A stretch of 64,000 nt of DNA from Kurthia zopfii (GCF_003143955.1 NZ_QFVS01000001.1:62001-126000); one strand, 5' to 3'; positions 8,460 to 19,197 are shown, counted from the stretch's first letter. Translations and numbers: made by a program. Notes: generated from the sequence alone by a model not told the origin.

Positions 8460-9749
8460 ATGTTTGTCGATCACGTAAAGATTTACGTTAAAGGTGGAGA
8501 CGGTGGCGATGGTATGGTCGCGTTCCGTCGCGAAAAATTTGTTCCAAACGGTGGCCCAGCAGGTGGTGACGGTGGTAACGGTGGAGACTTAGTGTTTAAA
8601 GTAGACGAAGGTTTACGTACACTTATGGATTTCCGATTCAAACGTCATTTCAAAGCCGAGGCAGGTGAGAACGGAATGAGTAAGAACGCACACGGTAGAG
8701 GTTCAAAACCTACTGTAGTAAGCGTTCCACCAGGTACAGTAGTAACAGATGCAGAAAACGGTCGCGTAATTGCCGACTTAGTTGAGCATGGCCAAGAAGC
8801 GATTATCGCTAGAGGTGGCCGTGGTGGTCGTGGTAACTCACGTTTCGCTACACCATCAAATCCAGCGCCAGAACTTTCTGAAAAAGGCGAGCCAGGTCAG
8901 GAGCTTAATGTTATATTAGAGTTAAAGGTATTAGCGGATGTAGGTTTAGTTGGATTCCCAAGTGTTGGTAAATCAACTTTACTATCTGTAGTATCTTCTG
9001 CAAAACCTAAAATCGGTGCTTACCACTTTACAACAATTGTTCCTAACTTAGGAATGGTACAAGTGGCAGATGGTAAGTCATTCGCTATGGCAGATTTACC
9101 AGGATTAATTGAAGGAGCATCTGAAGGAGTGGGTCTTGGCCATCAATTCTTACGTCATATCGAGCGTACACGTGTAATCGTGCATGTAATTGATATGTCA
9201 GCTATGGAAGGTCGCGACCCTTACGAGGATTACCTAACGATTAACCGAGAATTAGAGCAATATAACTTACGCTTAACTGAACGTCCACAAATCATTGTAG
9301 CTAACAAAATGGATATGCCTGAAGCTGAAGCGAACCTAGAAGAATTTAAGAAGAAATTTGATGATGATGTAAAAATCTTTGCAATTTCTGCTTTCTCTCG
9401 TCAAGGTTTACAAGAATTATTATATGCGATTGATGAATTACTAGAAGTTACACCTGAGTTCTTATTGTACGATGAAGAAGAGGAAGAATCTGACGCAACA
9501 GTACTTTATAAACATGAAATTAAAGGTCCAGACTTTATCGTAACTCGTGATGAAGATGGTGCATTCGTCTTAAGTGGCGACACAATCGAACGTCTATTCA
9601 AGATGACTGACTTCAGTCGTGAAGAATCAATCCGTCGTTTCGCGCGTCAAATGCGTGGTATGGGTGTTGATGACTCACTACGTGAACAAGGTGCTGAAAG
9701 TGGCGACGTCGTTCGCATACTGAAATTCGAATTTGAATTTGTAGAATAA
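8460..9749 (+). CDS. obgE: Essential GTPase Obg/CgtA
   Basis: 429 residues in the three-domain Obg order: a glycine-rich OBG fold (1-158, 'GGDGGNGGD'), a G domain (G1 'GFPSVGKST' at about 164, G3 'DLPGLIEGA', G4 'NKMD') and a C-terminal OCT domain ('[16 protein letters not shown]'). It is a GTPase involved in 50S assembly and the stringent response, and is needed for sporulation entry in Bacillus. The start follows spo0B by three bases, which fits co-transcription. Confidence 0.98.
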   Translation: MFVDHVKIYVKGGDGGDGMVAFRREKFVPNGGPAGGDGGNGGDLVFKVDEGLRTLMDFRFKRHFKAEAGENGMSKNAHGRGSKPTVVSVPPGTVVTDAENGRVIADLVEHGQEAIIARGGRGGRGNSRFATPSNPAPELSEKGEPGQELNVILELKVLADVGLVGFPSVGKSTLLSVVSSAKPKIGAYHFTTIVPNLGMVQVADGKSFAMADLPGLIEGASEGVGLGHQFLRHIERTRVIVHVIDMSAMEGRDPYEDYLTINRELEQYNLRLTERPQIIVANKMDMPEAEANLEEFKKKFDDDVKIFAISAFSRQGLQELLYAIDELLEVTPEFLLYDEEEEESDATVLYKHEIKGPDFIVTRDEDGAFVLSGDTIERLFKMTDFSREESIRRFARQMRGMGVDDSLREQGAESGDVVRILKFEFEFVE

Positions 9750-9767
9750 CGATTTGGGGGGAAATAG

Positions 9768-10223
9768 ATGAAAAATGTAGCGGATCAAAGATATTTTTTA
9801 GTTCGTGAGGATGTTTTAACAGATGCAATGCACAAAACCCTAGAAGCAAAGCATTTACTACAAACTGGAACAGTGTCATCAATTTGGGATGCTGTGAAGC
9901 AAGTAGATTTATCTAGGAGTGCTTTTTATAAGTATCGAGATGCTGTTTTCCCCTTTCACTCTATTGTTCAGGAACGCATTTTAACTGTGTTCCTGCAATT
10001 AGAGGATCGTAAAGGTACATTAGCAAAATTATTATCTACAGTAACTGATACACACTGTAATGTACTAACTATTCATCAAACAATTCCAATTCAAGGTAGA
10101 GCCAATGTAACGTTATCCTTAGATGTTACTGCAATGGATGTTGATTTAGACGATTTGATTCAAAGTTTGAAAAAACTTGATTTCGTTGAATCAGCTGAAG
10201 TGATCAGTTCAGGAGCATTATAA
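9768..10223 (+). CDS. pheB: ACT domain protein PheB
   Basis: 151 residues: a helical N-terminal part with a putative DNA-binding look ('SIWDAVKQVDLSRSAFYKYRDAVFPF') and a C-terminal ACT domain (about 72-147) that begins 'RILTVFLQLEDRKGTLAKLLS'. ACT domains bind amino acids. The gene always sits next to pheA in Bacillus and was named pheB, although it is not a chorismate mutase by sequence. It lies between obgE and pheA, which is the family's standard context. Function is probably phenylalanine-responsive regulation; this is inferred. Confidence 0.88.
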   Translation: MKNVADQRYFLVREDVLTDAMHKTLEAKHLLQTGTVSSIWDAVKQVDLSRSAFYKYRDAVFPFHSIVQERILTVFLQLEDRKGTLAKLLSTVTDTHCNVLTIHQTIPIQGRANVTLSLDVTAMDVDLDDLIQSLKKLDFVESAEVISSGAL

Positions 10224-10238
10224 GGGGAGGGCTTTGAA

Positions 10239-11108
10239 TTGGCAAAGAAAGAATGGGAAAAAAGAATCGCTTTTTTAGGTCCTGAAGGTACATTTACAGA
10301 ATTGGCTACAAAAGAGTTGTTTCCAAACGATTGGACAATTCCTTTTAAATCGATTCCAGAGTGTATTGAAGCGGTTGATGCAGGTCAGGTAGATTTAGCT
10401 GTTGTACCTGTTGAAAACGCGTTAGAAGGCTCTGTGCCACTAACTATTGACTATTTGTTTCATGAGGCTGATTTATTTATTTCTGCGGAAGTATTAACAC
10501 CGATTGAACAAAATTTAATGGTACATAAAAATAACGTAGAAAAATATGAAGAAATTGAAAGTGTTTATTCGCATCCTCATGCGCTCGCTCAATGTCATAA
10601 ATATTTATATTACCATTTTAAATCTGTACCATTGAGTCAATCTTCATCAACAGCGGCAGCAGCTCAATTTGTTGCTGAGAACCCAGAACTTTGCGTAGCA
10701 GCAATTGCCAATGTAGCGGCAGCAGAACAATATGATTTACAAATTGTGCAAAAGAATATTCACGATTTCCATTTCAATCATACGCGTTTCTTCGTTTTAT
10801 CTAAGCGAAATGACCGAATCGAAAGAGATGAAGACAAGCAGCAAATTAAGACGACATTGATGATTAAATTACCGAGCGATCGCTCAGGTGCTTTACATCA
10901 AGTGTTATCGGTTTTTGCTTGGCGTCAAATCAACCTTAGTAAAATCGAATCCCGTCCACTTAAGACAGGATTGGGCGATTATTTCTTCATCGTTGAGCTA
11001 TTAGAGGACGAAAATGCGCCTCTAATGCGAGGAGCGATGGAAGAATTACGCACACTAGGGTGTTCTGTGAAGTCGCTCGGAAGTTACTACACATATCACC
11101 AAAAATAG
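10239..11108 (+). CDS. pheA: Prephenate dehydratase
   Basis: 289 residues, TTG start behind GGGAGGG. The catalytic PDT domain (about 9-187) begins 'AFLGPEGTFTE' and ends with the diagnostic 'TRFFVL' motif at 182-187. The ACT regulatory domain follows, with 'GALHQVL' and the Phe-binding 'ESRP' at 237-240. It converts prephenate to phenylpyruvate in phenylalanine synthesis and is feedback-inhibited through the ACT domain. It is monofunctional: there is no chorismate mutase part. Confidence 0.97.
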   Translation: MAKKEWEKRIAFLGPEGTFTELATKELFPNDWTIPFKSIPECIEAVDAGQVDLAVVPVENALEGSVPLTIDYLFHEADLFISAEVLTPIEQNLMVHKNNVEKYEEIESVYSHPHALAQCHKYLYYHFKSVPLSQSSSTAAAAQFVAENPELCVAAIANVAAAEQYDLQIVQKNIHDFHFNHTRFFVLSKRNDRIERDEDKQQIKTTLMIKLPSDRSGALHQVLSVFAWRQINLSKIESRPLKTGLGDYFFIVELLEDENAPLMRGAMEELRTLGCSVKSLGSYYTYHQK

Positions 11109-11116
11109 AGTTATGA

Positions 11117-11157
11117 AAGAGCCATTCGAATTCACTTTGGATTTGAATGGCTTTTTT
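11117..11157 (+). terminator. Intrinsic terminator after pheA
   Basis: GAGCCATTCGAAT pairs with ATTTGAATGGCTT and is followed by a T-run. It ends the obg-pheB-pheA transcript just before the convergent niaR gene. Confidence 0.85.
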
Positions 11158-11163
11158 GCATAT

Positions 11164-11195
11164 GAAAAAAGTGACTCCTAATTTAGGAATCACTC
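11164..11195 (-). terminator. Terminator of niaR (minus strand)
   Basis: Read on the minus strand, AGTGATTCCTA pairs with TAGGAGTCACT and is followed by TTTTTTC. It overlaps the niaR stop codon. Confidence 0.8.
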
Positions 11196-11735
11196 ATTAT
11201 GATTTAATAAATAGCCTTTTTCACGAAGCATTGCTTCAGCAGCATCTAATTTTTCTTCAGAATCAGCTGAAATTACGTGTAAATGCGCGCCTTCTGTAAG
11301 ATTCATCAGTAAATTCGCTTCAGTTTGTTGGATTTTTTGAATAAATTGTTGTACGTCATAACGGCTGGATACCATGATCGAAGCAGTTAAATCGCCATAA
11401 ACAGGATGTTCGACCGAAACGTTTTTAACGGTTACGCCTGCATCGACAAGAATATTCATCTCGTCCTCGGCTTCACTATTTGTATGGAAGCTCGCAATTT
11501 CACGTTCAAAAAGAATATGTTCTTTATTATCTAATAAGTATAAATAACCTTGGCTTGTCGCGATGATTGGCTCATTCTTTGCTTTCAGTAGCGCCATATC
11601 ATTGACGATCACTTGTCGTGATACATTGGAACGTTTTGCGAGTTCTGTACCTGTAATCGCCTTATGCTCCGTTTTTAAAATAGCTAATATAGCTTGGCGA
11701 CGTTCTTCACCTAATAATTTCTTCAATGATTTCAC
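11190..11735 (-). CDS. niaR: NiaR/YrxA family niacin-responsive repressor
   Basis: 181 residues. The N-terminal winged helix (HTH_11, about 10-65) contains 'TGTELAKRSNVSRQVIVNDMALL'. The C-terminal 3H domain (about 80-175) has its three histidines visible: one in 'EHPVYGDL' and two in 'GAHLHVI'. NiaR represses NAD synthesis and niacin uptake genes when nicotinate is plentiful, using metal bound by the 3H histidines. In Bacillus it lies beside nadBCA; none of those genes is in this window, so its targets are elsewhere. It is convergent with pheA and divergent from ruvA. Confidence 0.92.
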   Translation of the reverse strand: MKSLKKLLGEERRQAILAILKTEHKAITGTELAKRSNVSRQVIVNDMALLKAKNEPIIATSQGYLYLLDNKEHILFEREIASFHTNSEAEDEMNILVDAGVTVKNVSVEHPVYGDLTASIMVSSRYDVQQFIQKIQQTEANLLMNLTEGAHLHVISADSEEKLDAAEAMLREKGYLLNHNE

Positions 11736-11877
11736 CTCTATATGAATAACAAATCTTTTCTAATAGTAACATGAAATAAAGTGTAATAGGTATGATTCCG
11801 TATTCGAATCTCAAAGTCCTTTATGTTATCATTATATTTATGGGAATATGTGTTTGTTTTTTTATAAATGGCGGATA

Positions 11878-11886
11878 TGCTATAAT
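11878..11886 (+). promoter_or_regulatory. Extended -10 promoter of ruvAB-queA-tgt-yajC
   Basis: TGCTATAAT (11878-11886) is an extended -10 element; no good -35 is seen 17 bases upstream, as is common for extended -10 promoters. It is 30 bases before the ruvA ATG and its AAAAGGAGAG ribosome site. Confidence 0.6.
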
Positions 11887-11915
11887 ATTAAAGCTTTTAA
11901 AAGGAGAGAATATTC

Positions 11916-12536
11916 ATGTACGATTACATAAAAGGTCCGATAACTCGTATTACACCAGAGTTTATCGTCATCGAAATTCAAGGGATTGGGTGGCAATTGA
12001 ACACGCCAAATCCTTATTTATTCACAATTTCAGATGATTCTGTCCAAGTATTTACACATCTAAGCGTGAGAGAAGATGCACAAGTATTATTCGGTTTCAA
12101 ATCATTAGAGCAACGCGAGCTTTTTAGAAAACTGATTCAAGTATCAGGTATTGGTCCAAAAGGGGCGCTTGCGATTTTAGCGAGTGGCAATCCAAGTCAC
12201 GTCATCGCTGCAATTGAACAAGAAGATGAAGCTTTCCTTGTGAAATTCCCTGGTGTTGGGAAGAAAACAGCAAGACAGATGATTCTCGATCTAAAAGGGA
12301 AGTTAGATGCATTGCTAGAAAATGTCGAATTACCGAGTACGGATGAGGAATTACCATTATTCGGCGTTAATCCGAATAAACATGAGCTTGAAGAAGCGAT
12401 GTTAGCGTTAACAGCATTAGGCTATTCTGAAAGAGAATTGGCAAAAGTGAAGCCTAAACTTGATGAAGATGAACATCTAACAACGACGGAAGCTTACATG
12501 AAAGAAGCATTAAAAATATTATTGAAACAACAATAG
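11916..12536 (+). CDS. ruvA: Holliday junction branch migration protein RuvA
   Basis: 206 residues: an OB-fold domain I (about 1-62), paired helix-hairpin-helix motifs in domain II ('VSGIGPKGALAIL' near 80, 'FPGVGKKTARQMI' near 112) and the flexible domain III (about 155-206) that contacts RuvB. RuvA tetramers hold four-way junctions for the RuvB motor. The gene is followed after 12 bases by ruvB. Confidence 0.98.
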   Translation: MYDYIKGPITRITPEFIVIEIQGIGWQLNTPNPYLFTISDDSVQVFTHLSVREDAQVLFGFKSLEQRELFRKLIQVSGIGPKGALAILASGNPSHVIAAIEQEDEAFLVKFPGVGKKTARQMILDLKGKLDALLENVELPSTDEELPLFGVNPNKHELEEAMLALTALGYSERELAKVKPKLDEDEHLTTTEAYMKEALKILLKQQ

Positions 12537-12548
12537 GAGGTGTGGTAA

Positions 12549-13553
12549 ATGGAGGATCGTGTCGTATCTGGAGAATCGACATCAGTAGATGAACAGATGG
12601 AGCTTTCATTAAGACCGCAAACATTAGATTCCTATATTGGCCAACATAAAGTGAAAGAGAATTTACGTATTTTTATCGAAGCGGCAAAAATGCGTGAGGA
12701 ATCTTTAGATCATGTGTTACTTTATGGTCCACCAGGGCTAGGAAAAACAACGCTTGCTGCTGTTATTTCGACAGAGATGGGTGTTAATATTCGTATGACG
12801 AGTGGCCCAGCAATTGAGCGACCAGGTGATTTAGCTGCCATTTTAAGTTCACTAGAACCTGGAGATGTGCTATTTATTGATGAAATTCACCGACTACCAC
12901 GAGCGATTGAGGAAGTTCTTTATCCAGCGATGGAAGATTTCTGCCTAGATATCGTCGTCGGGAAAGGTCCAACAGCTCGTTCTGTACGTCTTGATTTGCC
13001 ACCTTTTACATTAGTTGGGGCAACAACAAGGTCTGGCGCATTATCAGCACCACTTCGAGACCGTTTTGGTGTATTATTAAGATTGGATTATTATGATGAA
13101 CAGTCATTATCCGAAATTGTCACGAGAAGCGCTGATTTATTCGAAATCGAAATTGATGCTACGGCAGCCAATGAGATGGCGAGACGTTCTAGGGGAACAC
13201 CTCGAATTGCCAACCGACTATTACGTCGTGTACGTGATTATGCGCAAGTAATTGGCGATGGTGACATTACATTGCAATTATCGCAAACTGCATTAGGGCT
13301 TCTACAAGTCGATCCACTAGGGTTAGATCATATCGACCGTAAATTAATCGAGAATATGATTGAACGCTTTAGAGGAGGTCCTGTGGGCTTAGATACAATC
13401 TCTGCAAGTATCGGGGAAGAATCTATGACCATCGAGGATGTATATGAACCTTATTTAATGCAAATTGGTTTCATCCAAAGAACGCCACGTGGACGCATTG
13501 TTTCAGCGCTTGCATATGAACATTTTGGATATGCATATCCATCAGAAACTTAA
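12549..13553 (+). CDS. ruvB: Holliday junction DNA helicase RuvB
   Basis: 334 residues, full length. AAA+ motifs are clear: Walker A 'GPPGLGKTT' near 58, Walker B 'LFIDEIHRL' near 108, sensor 1 'LVGATTRSG' and the arginine finger region 'APLRDRFG'. The C-terminal winged helix (about 255-330) binds DNA ('RTPRGR'). It drives branch migration in recombinational repair. Ribosome site GGAGGTG, same operon as ruvA. Confidence 0.98.
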   Translation: MEDRVVSGESTSVDEQMELSLRPQTLDSYIGQHKVKENLRIFIEAAKMREESLDHVLLYGPPGLGKTTLAAVISTEMGVNIRMTSGPAIERPGDLAAILSSLEPGDVLFIDEIHRLPRAIEEVLYPAMEDFCLDIVVGKGPTARSVRLDLPPFTLVGATTRSGALSAPLRDRFGVLLRLDYYDEQSLSEIVTRSADLFEIEIDATAANEMARRSRGTPRIANRLLRRVRDYAQVIGDGDITLQLSQTALGLLQVDPLGLDHIDRKLIENMIERFRGGPVGLDTISASIGEESMTIEDVYEPYLMQIGFIQRTPRGRIVSALAYEHFGYAYPSET

Positions 13554-13571
13554 ATAAAAGGAAGTAAAGTC

Positions 13572-14618
13572 ATGAAATTAGAAGATTTTGATTATGAATT
13601 ACCAGAGGAATTAATTGCACAAGTACCACTTGAAAATAGATCAGCAAGTCGCTTAATGGTTCTTGATAAAGAGACTGGGGAAGTCGAGCATCATCATTTC
13701 CCTCACATCGTCAATGAATTAGAAGCAGGCGATTGCTTAATTTTAAATGATACGCGTGTATTACCAGCCCGTTTAATCGGTTTAAAAGAGGAAACAGGCG
13801 CGCATATTGAAGTTTTATTAATTAAACAAACTTCAGGCGATGAGTGGGAAACACTTGTGAAGCCGGCGAAACGTATTAAAAAAGGCACAATCGTTACTTT
13901 TGGCGAAGGTCTTTTAAAAGCGGTTTGTACAGCTGAACTTGATCATGGTGGCCGTCAGTTCAAATTTGAATATGAAGGCATTTTCATTGAAATCCTAGAA
14001 AAATTAGGTACGATGCCATTACCACCTTATATCCATGAGAAATTGGATAATCAAGAACGCTACCAAACGGTTTATTCTCGTGAGTTAGGTTCTGCGGCAG
14101 CACCGACAGCTGGTTTGCATTTCACGGAAGAAATTCTTGAAGCAATCCGCGCAAAAGGTGTGCAAGTTGCATTCGTAACTTTACACGTTGGGATCGGTAC
14201 ATTCCGCCCTGTAAGTGTTGATACAATTGAAGAACATGATATGCATGCGGAATTTTATAACTTACCAGAAAGCACTGCGAAAATTATTAATGAGACGAAA
14301 GCAAATGGCGGCCGTGTAATCGCTGTCGGAACAACTTCGACACGTACATTGGAAACTGTTGCTCAAAATAATGATGGCCAAATCATTGCGGAATCAGGTT
14401 GGTCTAAAATTTTCATCTACCCTGGCTTTGAGTACAAAGCAATTGACGGTATGGTGACTAACTTCCACTTACCTAAATCATCTTTAGTCATGATGATTAG
14501 CGCGCTTGCAAGTCGTGAAAATATTTTAAATGCATATAAAACAGCTGTTGAAAACAAATACCGATTCTTCAGCTTTGGCGATGCGATGTTTATTCGCCCG
14601 AAAAAGAAAGGAAATTAA
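13572..14618 (+). CDS. queA: S-adenosylmethionine:tRNA ribosyltransferase-isomerase QueA
   Basis: 348 residues. Family motifs include '[13 protein letters not shown]' near 57, '[10 protein letters not shown]' near 177 and '[11 protein letters not shown]' near 206. QueA transfers ribose from SAM to preQ1-tRNA to make epoxyqueuosine in the wobble position. It is next to tgt, the preceding enzyme of the pathway, in the normal ruvB-queA-tgt order. Confidence 0.98.
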   Translation: MKLEDFDYELPEELIAQVPLENRSASRLMVLDKETGEVEHHHFPHIVNELEAGDCLILNDTRVLPARLIGLKEETGAHIEVLLIKQTSGDEWETLVKPAKRIKKGTIVTFGEGLLKAVCTAELDHGGRQFKFEYEGIFIEILEKLGTMPLPPYIHEKLDNQERYQTVYSRELGSAAAPTAGLHFTEEILEAIRAKGVQVAFVTLHVGIGTFRPVSVDTIEEHDMHAEFYNLPESTAKIINETKANGGRVIAVGTTSTRTLETVAQNNDGQIIAESGWSKIFIYPGFEYKAIDGMVTNFHLPKSSLVMMISALASRENILNAYKTAVENKYRFFSFGDAMFIRPKKKGN

Positions 14619-15767
<1,149 letters not shown>

Positions 15768-15810
15768 TTCTTGTATAATTATTAAGAGAGATAGAAAGGG
15801 GGAGAAATAA

Positions 15811-16086
15811 ATGGGAGTTTTAGGTAACTTTTTACCACTAGTGATTATTATTGCGTTAATGTACTTCATGTTAATCCGTCCAGCGTCTAAACAACGTAAA
15901 AAGACTTCAGAGATGCAATCAGCTCTAGGTCGTGGTAACAAAATCGTTACAATCGGTGGATTACACGCTACAATTGACTCAATTGACGATAAAACAGCGG
16001 TAGTAGTATTAGAAGATGGTACGAAAATGCGTTTTGAACGTGCTGCAATCGGTCGTGTTGTTGACGAATCAGAACCAGCAAACTGA
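15811..16086 (+). CDS. yajC: Preprotein translocase subunit YajC
   Basis: 91 residues: one membrane helix (about 5-24, ending 'MLIRPASKQRKK') and a cytoplasmic beta-rich domain with 'GNKIVTIGGLHATI', typical of YajC. It associates with SecDF in the Sec holotranslocon. It closes the ruvA-queA-tgt operon before a terminator; secDF lies 770 bases further on. Confidence 0.95.
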   Translation: MGVLGNFLPLVIIIALMYFMLIRPASKQRKKTSEMQSALGRGNKIVTIGGLHATIDSIDDKTAVVVLEDGTKMRFERAAIGRVVDESEPAN

Positions 16087-16097
16087 TCGTAAATGAA

Positions 16098-16132
16098 GGT
16101 CTATAGAATTTATTCTATGGGCTTTTTTTTTA
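16098..16132 (+). terminator. Intrinsic terminator after yajC
   Basis: The stem GGTCTATAGAAT/ATTCTATGGGC (two G-T pairs) is followed by nine T. Confidence 0.82.
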
Positions 16133-16216
16133 TGGACTTACATAGCGTTAAATCGCTTTTTTTAAAGAAATGTGGAATAATAAAGATAACCAACTTTAAA
16201 AAGGGGCGAGGACCGA

Positions 16217-16375
16217 ATGCCAAAACGACATGAAAGACCTCAAAAAATGGCAGATAGTCAAACCTATACGAAACTATCAAAAACTGAGTATAGTATGCGA
16301 ATCTTCGGTGCAAGCATTATCGTACTGTTAGCATTAGGTATGATTGCTTGGACAGTGAAAATCTTTTTATTTTAA
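16217..16375 (+). CDS. Small single-span membrane protein, 52 aa
   Basis: The open frame ATG 16217 to TAA 16375 encodes 52 residues: a basic, polar N-terminus (MPKRHERPQKMADSQ) and one C-terminal membrane helix ('IIVLLALGMIAWTVKIFLF'). A GGGGCGAG ribosome site lies nine bases upstream and the stop is 12 bases before the comN-like gene. I do not recognise a family; the position between yajC and comN suggests a small conserved membrane protein of this neighbourhood. The upstream gap has no other candidate gene. Confidence 0.6.
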   Translation: MPKRHERPQKMADSQTYTKLSKTEYSMRIFGASIIVLLALGMIAWTVKIFLF

Positions 16376-16387
16376 GGAGTGTAGTGA

Positions 16388-16684
16388 ATGGTCAATTTTG
16401 AGTCATTGTTTCGAGAAGTGCATAGTGTACTTCAGATGAAAACGAAGGATTTTGAAAATCAAGGCGTTCGTAACATCACAGAAGAAACTGTGTGGCAATA
16501 CCTATTAGAAAAAAAGTGGAAAGATCATGATGAAGAAGATCTACGCATGTACAAAATCGTAAGTGATATTTTTAGTTTATCCAAGGATCAAATCGTCGTG
16601 TACCAGCAACAAGGCAAAGTAATTGATGACGCACCGATCATAGAACTTAATGCGGATGAAATTGCTGCATTACTAGAAGAATAA
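16388..16684 (+). CDS. comN: ComN-like post-transcriptional regulator
   Basis: 98 residues, acidic and helical, ending 'ELNADEIAALLEE'. It fits the post-transcriptional regulator family typified by B. subtilis ComN (YrzD), which lies in the same yajC-secDF interval and controls comE mRNA. Recognition is by size, the 'EETVWQYLLEKKWK' segment and synteny. RBS AAGGAG precedes the ATG. The next gene, secDF, has its own promoter. Confidence 0.75.
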   Translation: MVNFESLFREVHSVLQMKTKDFENQGVRNITEETVWQYLLEKKWKDHDEEDLRMYKIVSDIFSLSKDQIVVYQQQGKVIDDAPIIELNADEIAALLEE

Positions 16685-16702
16685 AAAAATTCTCCAGTTC
16701 AT

Positions 16703-16731
16703 TTGACAGTTGTTGGGTACTGTCTCATAAT
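16703..16731 (+). promoter_or_regulatory. Strong promoter of secDF
   Basis: A perfect TTGACA (16703-16708), 17 bases, then CATAAT (16726-16731). It gives secDF a leader of about 115 bases. A second TATAAT occurs at 16781-16786 without a convincing -35. Confidence 0.8.
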
Positions 16732-16742
16732 ATATTTGTTAC

Positions 16743-16772
16743 AGAATAGCGATGACAAAGTGTCGTTATTCT
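16743..16772 (+). other. Hairpin in the secDF leader
   Basis: AGAATAGCGA pairs with TCGTTATTCT (one G-T pair, two further wobble pairs possible inward). It starts about five bases after the expected transcription start. No T-run follows, so it is not a simple terminator. It could stabilise the mRNA or take part in leader regulation. Confidence 0.5.
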
Positions 16773-16853
16773 ATTATAGTTATAATATAATGGTAGTATA
16801 TTACTGCATTTAAATGGCATTATGCGTTTTTAATGTTCAGGGAGGATTATTGA

Positions 16854-19139
16854 ATGAAATTGAGAAGTCGAATCGTCGCCTTCTTCATCATTGTTGTCGC
16901 GCTACTTGCAACTGTAGGTACAACAACTGAAGGCGTCGTAAAGGACATTAATCTCGGCCTTGATTTACAAGGCGGTTTTGAAGTTCTTTATCAAGTAGAG
17001 CCGTTAAAAGGTGCTAAGCCATTAACGGACAAGGATATGGAAGCCACTGTAACGGCCATACAAGAGCGTGTAAACGTTTTGGGGGTTAGTGAGCCAAGTA
17101 TTCAAATCGAAGGTGGGCACCGTATTCGTGTACAATTAGCGGGCGTCAAAGACCAAGATTCAGCACGTGAATTACTGTCTACACAAGCGAATCTAACTTT
17201 CCGCGACATGGATAATAAATTATTACTTGATGGTAGTGATTTAAAACAAGGTGGAGCGAGCGATGGCTTTGACGGGAACTCTGGTCAGCCAATCGTATCT
17301 TTAAAACTAAAAGATGCTAAGAAATTCGGTGAACTTACTACTGATTTAGCAAATCGTGGACCGGGTAAAAATCTAATGGTTATTTGGTTAGATTACCAAA
17401 AAGGTGACACATACGAAAAAGAAGCTGCAAAAGAGGCAGCTGGAGAAAAACCAAAATTCATTTCAGCAGCAACTGTTGAAAACCCAATCAATTCTGACAG
17501 CGTTCAAATTTCAGGTAATTTCACAGTTCAAGAAACGAAGGATCTAGCAGGTATATTAAATGCTGGTTCTTTACCTGTACAGTTAGATGAAATTTATTCA
17601 ACATCTGTTGGTGCTCAATTCGGTCAAGAAGCGCTTAAATCGACTGTATTTGCAGCAATCATCGGTGTAATCGCAATCTTTGTCTTCATGTTATTCGTTT
17701 ATCGTTTACCAGGACTTATTGCAATCATTACATTAACAGTATTCACATTCATTACACTTTGGATCTTCGGTATGATTAATGCAGTATTAACATTACCAGG
17801 GATTGCGGCACTTGTACTTGGTATAGGGATGGCAGTCGATGCCAACATCCTCATGTACGAGCGACTGAAAGAGGAAATTCGTGTAGGTAAAACTGTAAAA
17901 CAAGCATTTAAAGAAGGGTCTAAAAATTCATTCTCAGCAATTTTCGATGCCAATATTACAACTTTACTTGCTGCAGCAATTTTATTCATCTTCGGTGTAA
18001 GTTCAGTTAAAGGTTTCGCAACTACATTAATCATTAGTATTCTTGTCAGCTTCCTAACAGCAGTTTGGGGAACTCGCGTATTACTTGGATTACTTGTACA
18101 AAGCGGATTCTTAGACAATAAGAAAACTTGGTTTGGTGTTAAAAAATCACGTATTCACAAAATTGAAGAAGGTATTGATACTTTAGACCTTAAAACAAAA
18201 TTCGACCGATTGGACTTTGTTCACACACGTAAACGATTCTTCGTCGCATCAGGTGTATTCATTTTAGCTGGTTTAATCGTATTAGGCATCTTCAAATTAA
18301 ACTTAGGAATCGACTTCTCAAGCGGTTCACGAGTAGAGTTACAATCAGAACAAAAATTAACGACGCAAGAAGTTAGTAAGTTTTTAGACAAGACAGGTTA
18401 TCCATCTGAAAACATTACAATCAAAGGCGACAAGTCAAATCAAGCTTCAGTCGGTTACGTTACAGATTTAGGAAAAGATGATGTTAAAAAAATTAACGAT
18501 GCTTCTGAAAAAGAATTCGGACATAAAGCATCAATTAGTTCTGTATCACCTCAAGTAGGTAAGGAAATTGCGAAGTCTGCAGTGTATGCATTATTAATTG
18601 CGGCACTGGGTATTATTATCTACGTGGCATTCCGTTTCGAATGGCGCATGGGTGTTGGGGCAATTGCGTCACTATTCCATGATGTATTCTTCATGGTAGG
18701 GATCTTCAGTTTATTCCGCTTAGAAGTGGATATGACATTCATTGCGGCTGTTCTGACGATTGTCGGTTATTCAATCAATGATACGATCGTTACATTTGAC
18801 CGTATCCGAGAAAATCTACATCGTGTGAAAGTAGTCGAAAATGCCGATGATTTAGCGGAAATCGTCAATAAATCATTACGTCAAACACTTGGTCGTTCTG
18901 TGAACACGGTATTAACTGTAATTGTAGTAGTTGTCGCATTATTAATCTTCGGTGCTCCAGCAATTACGAACTTCTCAATTGCATTATTAATCGGTTTAAT
19001 TACCGGTATGTATTCATCAATCTATATCGCTGCTCAAATTTGGTACGTATTAAAAGTACGCCAAATGAAGAAACAAGGCGGTAAAGTAAATGTAGATAAG
19101 AAAAAACGCGAATGGGGTTCAGACGAGCCACAGGTGTAA
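16854..19139 (+). CDS. secDF: Fused protein translocase subunit SecDF
   Basis: 761 residues: SecD-like half (about 1-425) with 'LGLDLQGGFEVLYQV' after the first membrane helix, and SecF-like half (about 455-745) with 'LGIDFSSGSRVEL'. The large extracytoplasmic P1 domain lies at about 60-260. Each half ends with five membrane helices, including 'GMAVDANILMYER' and 'GYSINDTIVTFDR', whose Asp residues serve proton coupling. It pulls exported proteins using the proton gradient. The fusion is normal for Bacillus. It forms a single-gene transcript with promoter and terminator of its own. Confidence 0.97.
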   Translation: MKLRSRIVAFFIIVVALLATVGTTTEGVVKDINLGLDLQGGFEVLYQVEPLKGAKPLTDKDMEATVTAIQERVNVLGVSEPSIQIEGGHRIRVQLAGVKDQDSARELLSTQANLTFRDMDNKLLLDGSDLKQGGASDGFDGNSGQPIVSLKLKDAKKFGELTTDLANRGPGKNLMVIWLDYQKGDTYEKEAAKEAAGEKPKFISAATVENPINSDSVQISGNFTVQETKDLAGILNAGSLPVQLDEIYSTSVGAQFGQEALKSTVFAAIIGVIAIFVFMLFVYRLPGLIAIITLTVFTFITLWIFGMINAVLTLPGIAALVLGIGMAVDANILMYERLKEEIRVGKTVKQAFKEGSKNSFSAIFDANITTLLAAAILFIFGVSSVKGFATTLIISILVSFLTAVWGTRVLLGLLVQSGFLDNKKTWFGVKKSRIHKIEEGIDTLDLKTKFDRLDFVHTRKRFFVASGVFILAGLIVLGIFKLNLGIDFSSGSRVELQSEQKLTTQEVSKFLDKTGYPSENITIKGDKSNQASVGYVTDLGKDDVKKINDASEKEFGHKASISSVSPQVGKEIAKSAVYALLIAALGIIIYVAFRFEWRMGVGAIASLFHDVFFMVGIFSLFRLEVDMTFIAAVLTIVGYSINDTIVTFDRIRENLHRVKVVENADDLAEIVNKSLRQTLGRSVNTVLTVIVVVVALLIFGAPAITNFSIALLIGLITGMYSSIYIAAQIWYVLKVRQMKKQGGKVNVDKKKREWGSDEPQV

Positions 19140-19161
19140 AAATTTCATAATCGGTTATATT

Positions 19162-19197
19162 AAATACTAGGCTACTTTTGTAGTCTAGTATTTTTTT
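19162..19197 (+). terminator. Intrinsic terminator after secDF
   Basis: AAATACTAG.CTAC pairs with GTAG.CTAGTATTT around a TTTT loop, followed by a T-run. Confidence 0.88.

Noticed and set aside
11792-12037. Open frame upstream of and into ruvA
   Set aside because: It overlaps the ruvA start in another frame and covers the promoter; ruvA has its own ribosome site and canonical N-terminus.
16752-16790. Tiny frame in the secDF leader as an arrest peptide
   Set aside because: About 12 codons, no ribosome site, and it coincides with the hairpin; nothing supports translation.
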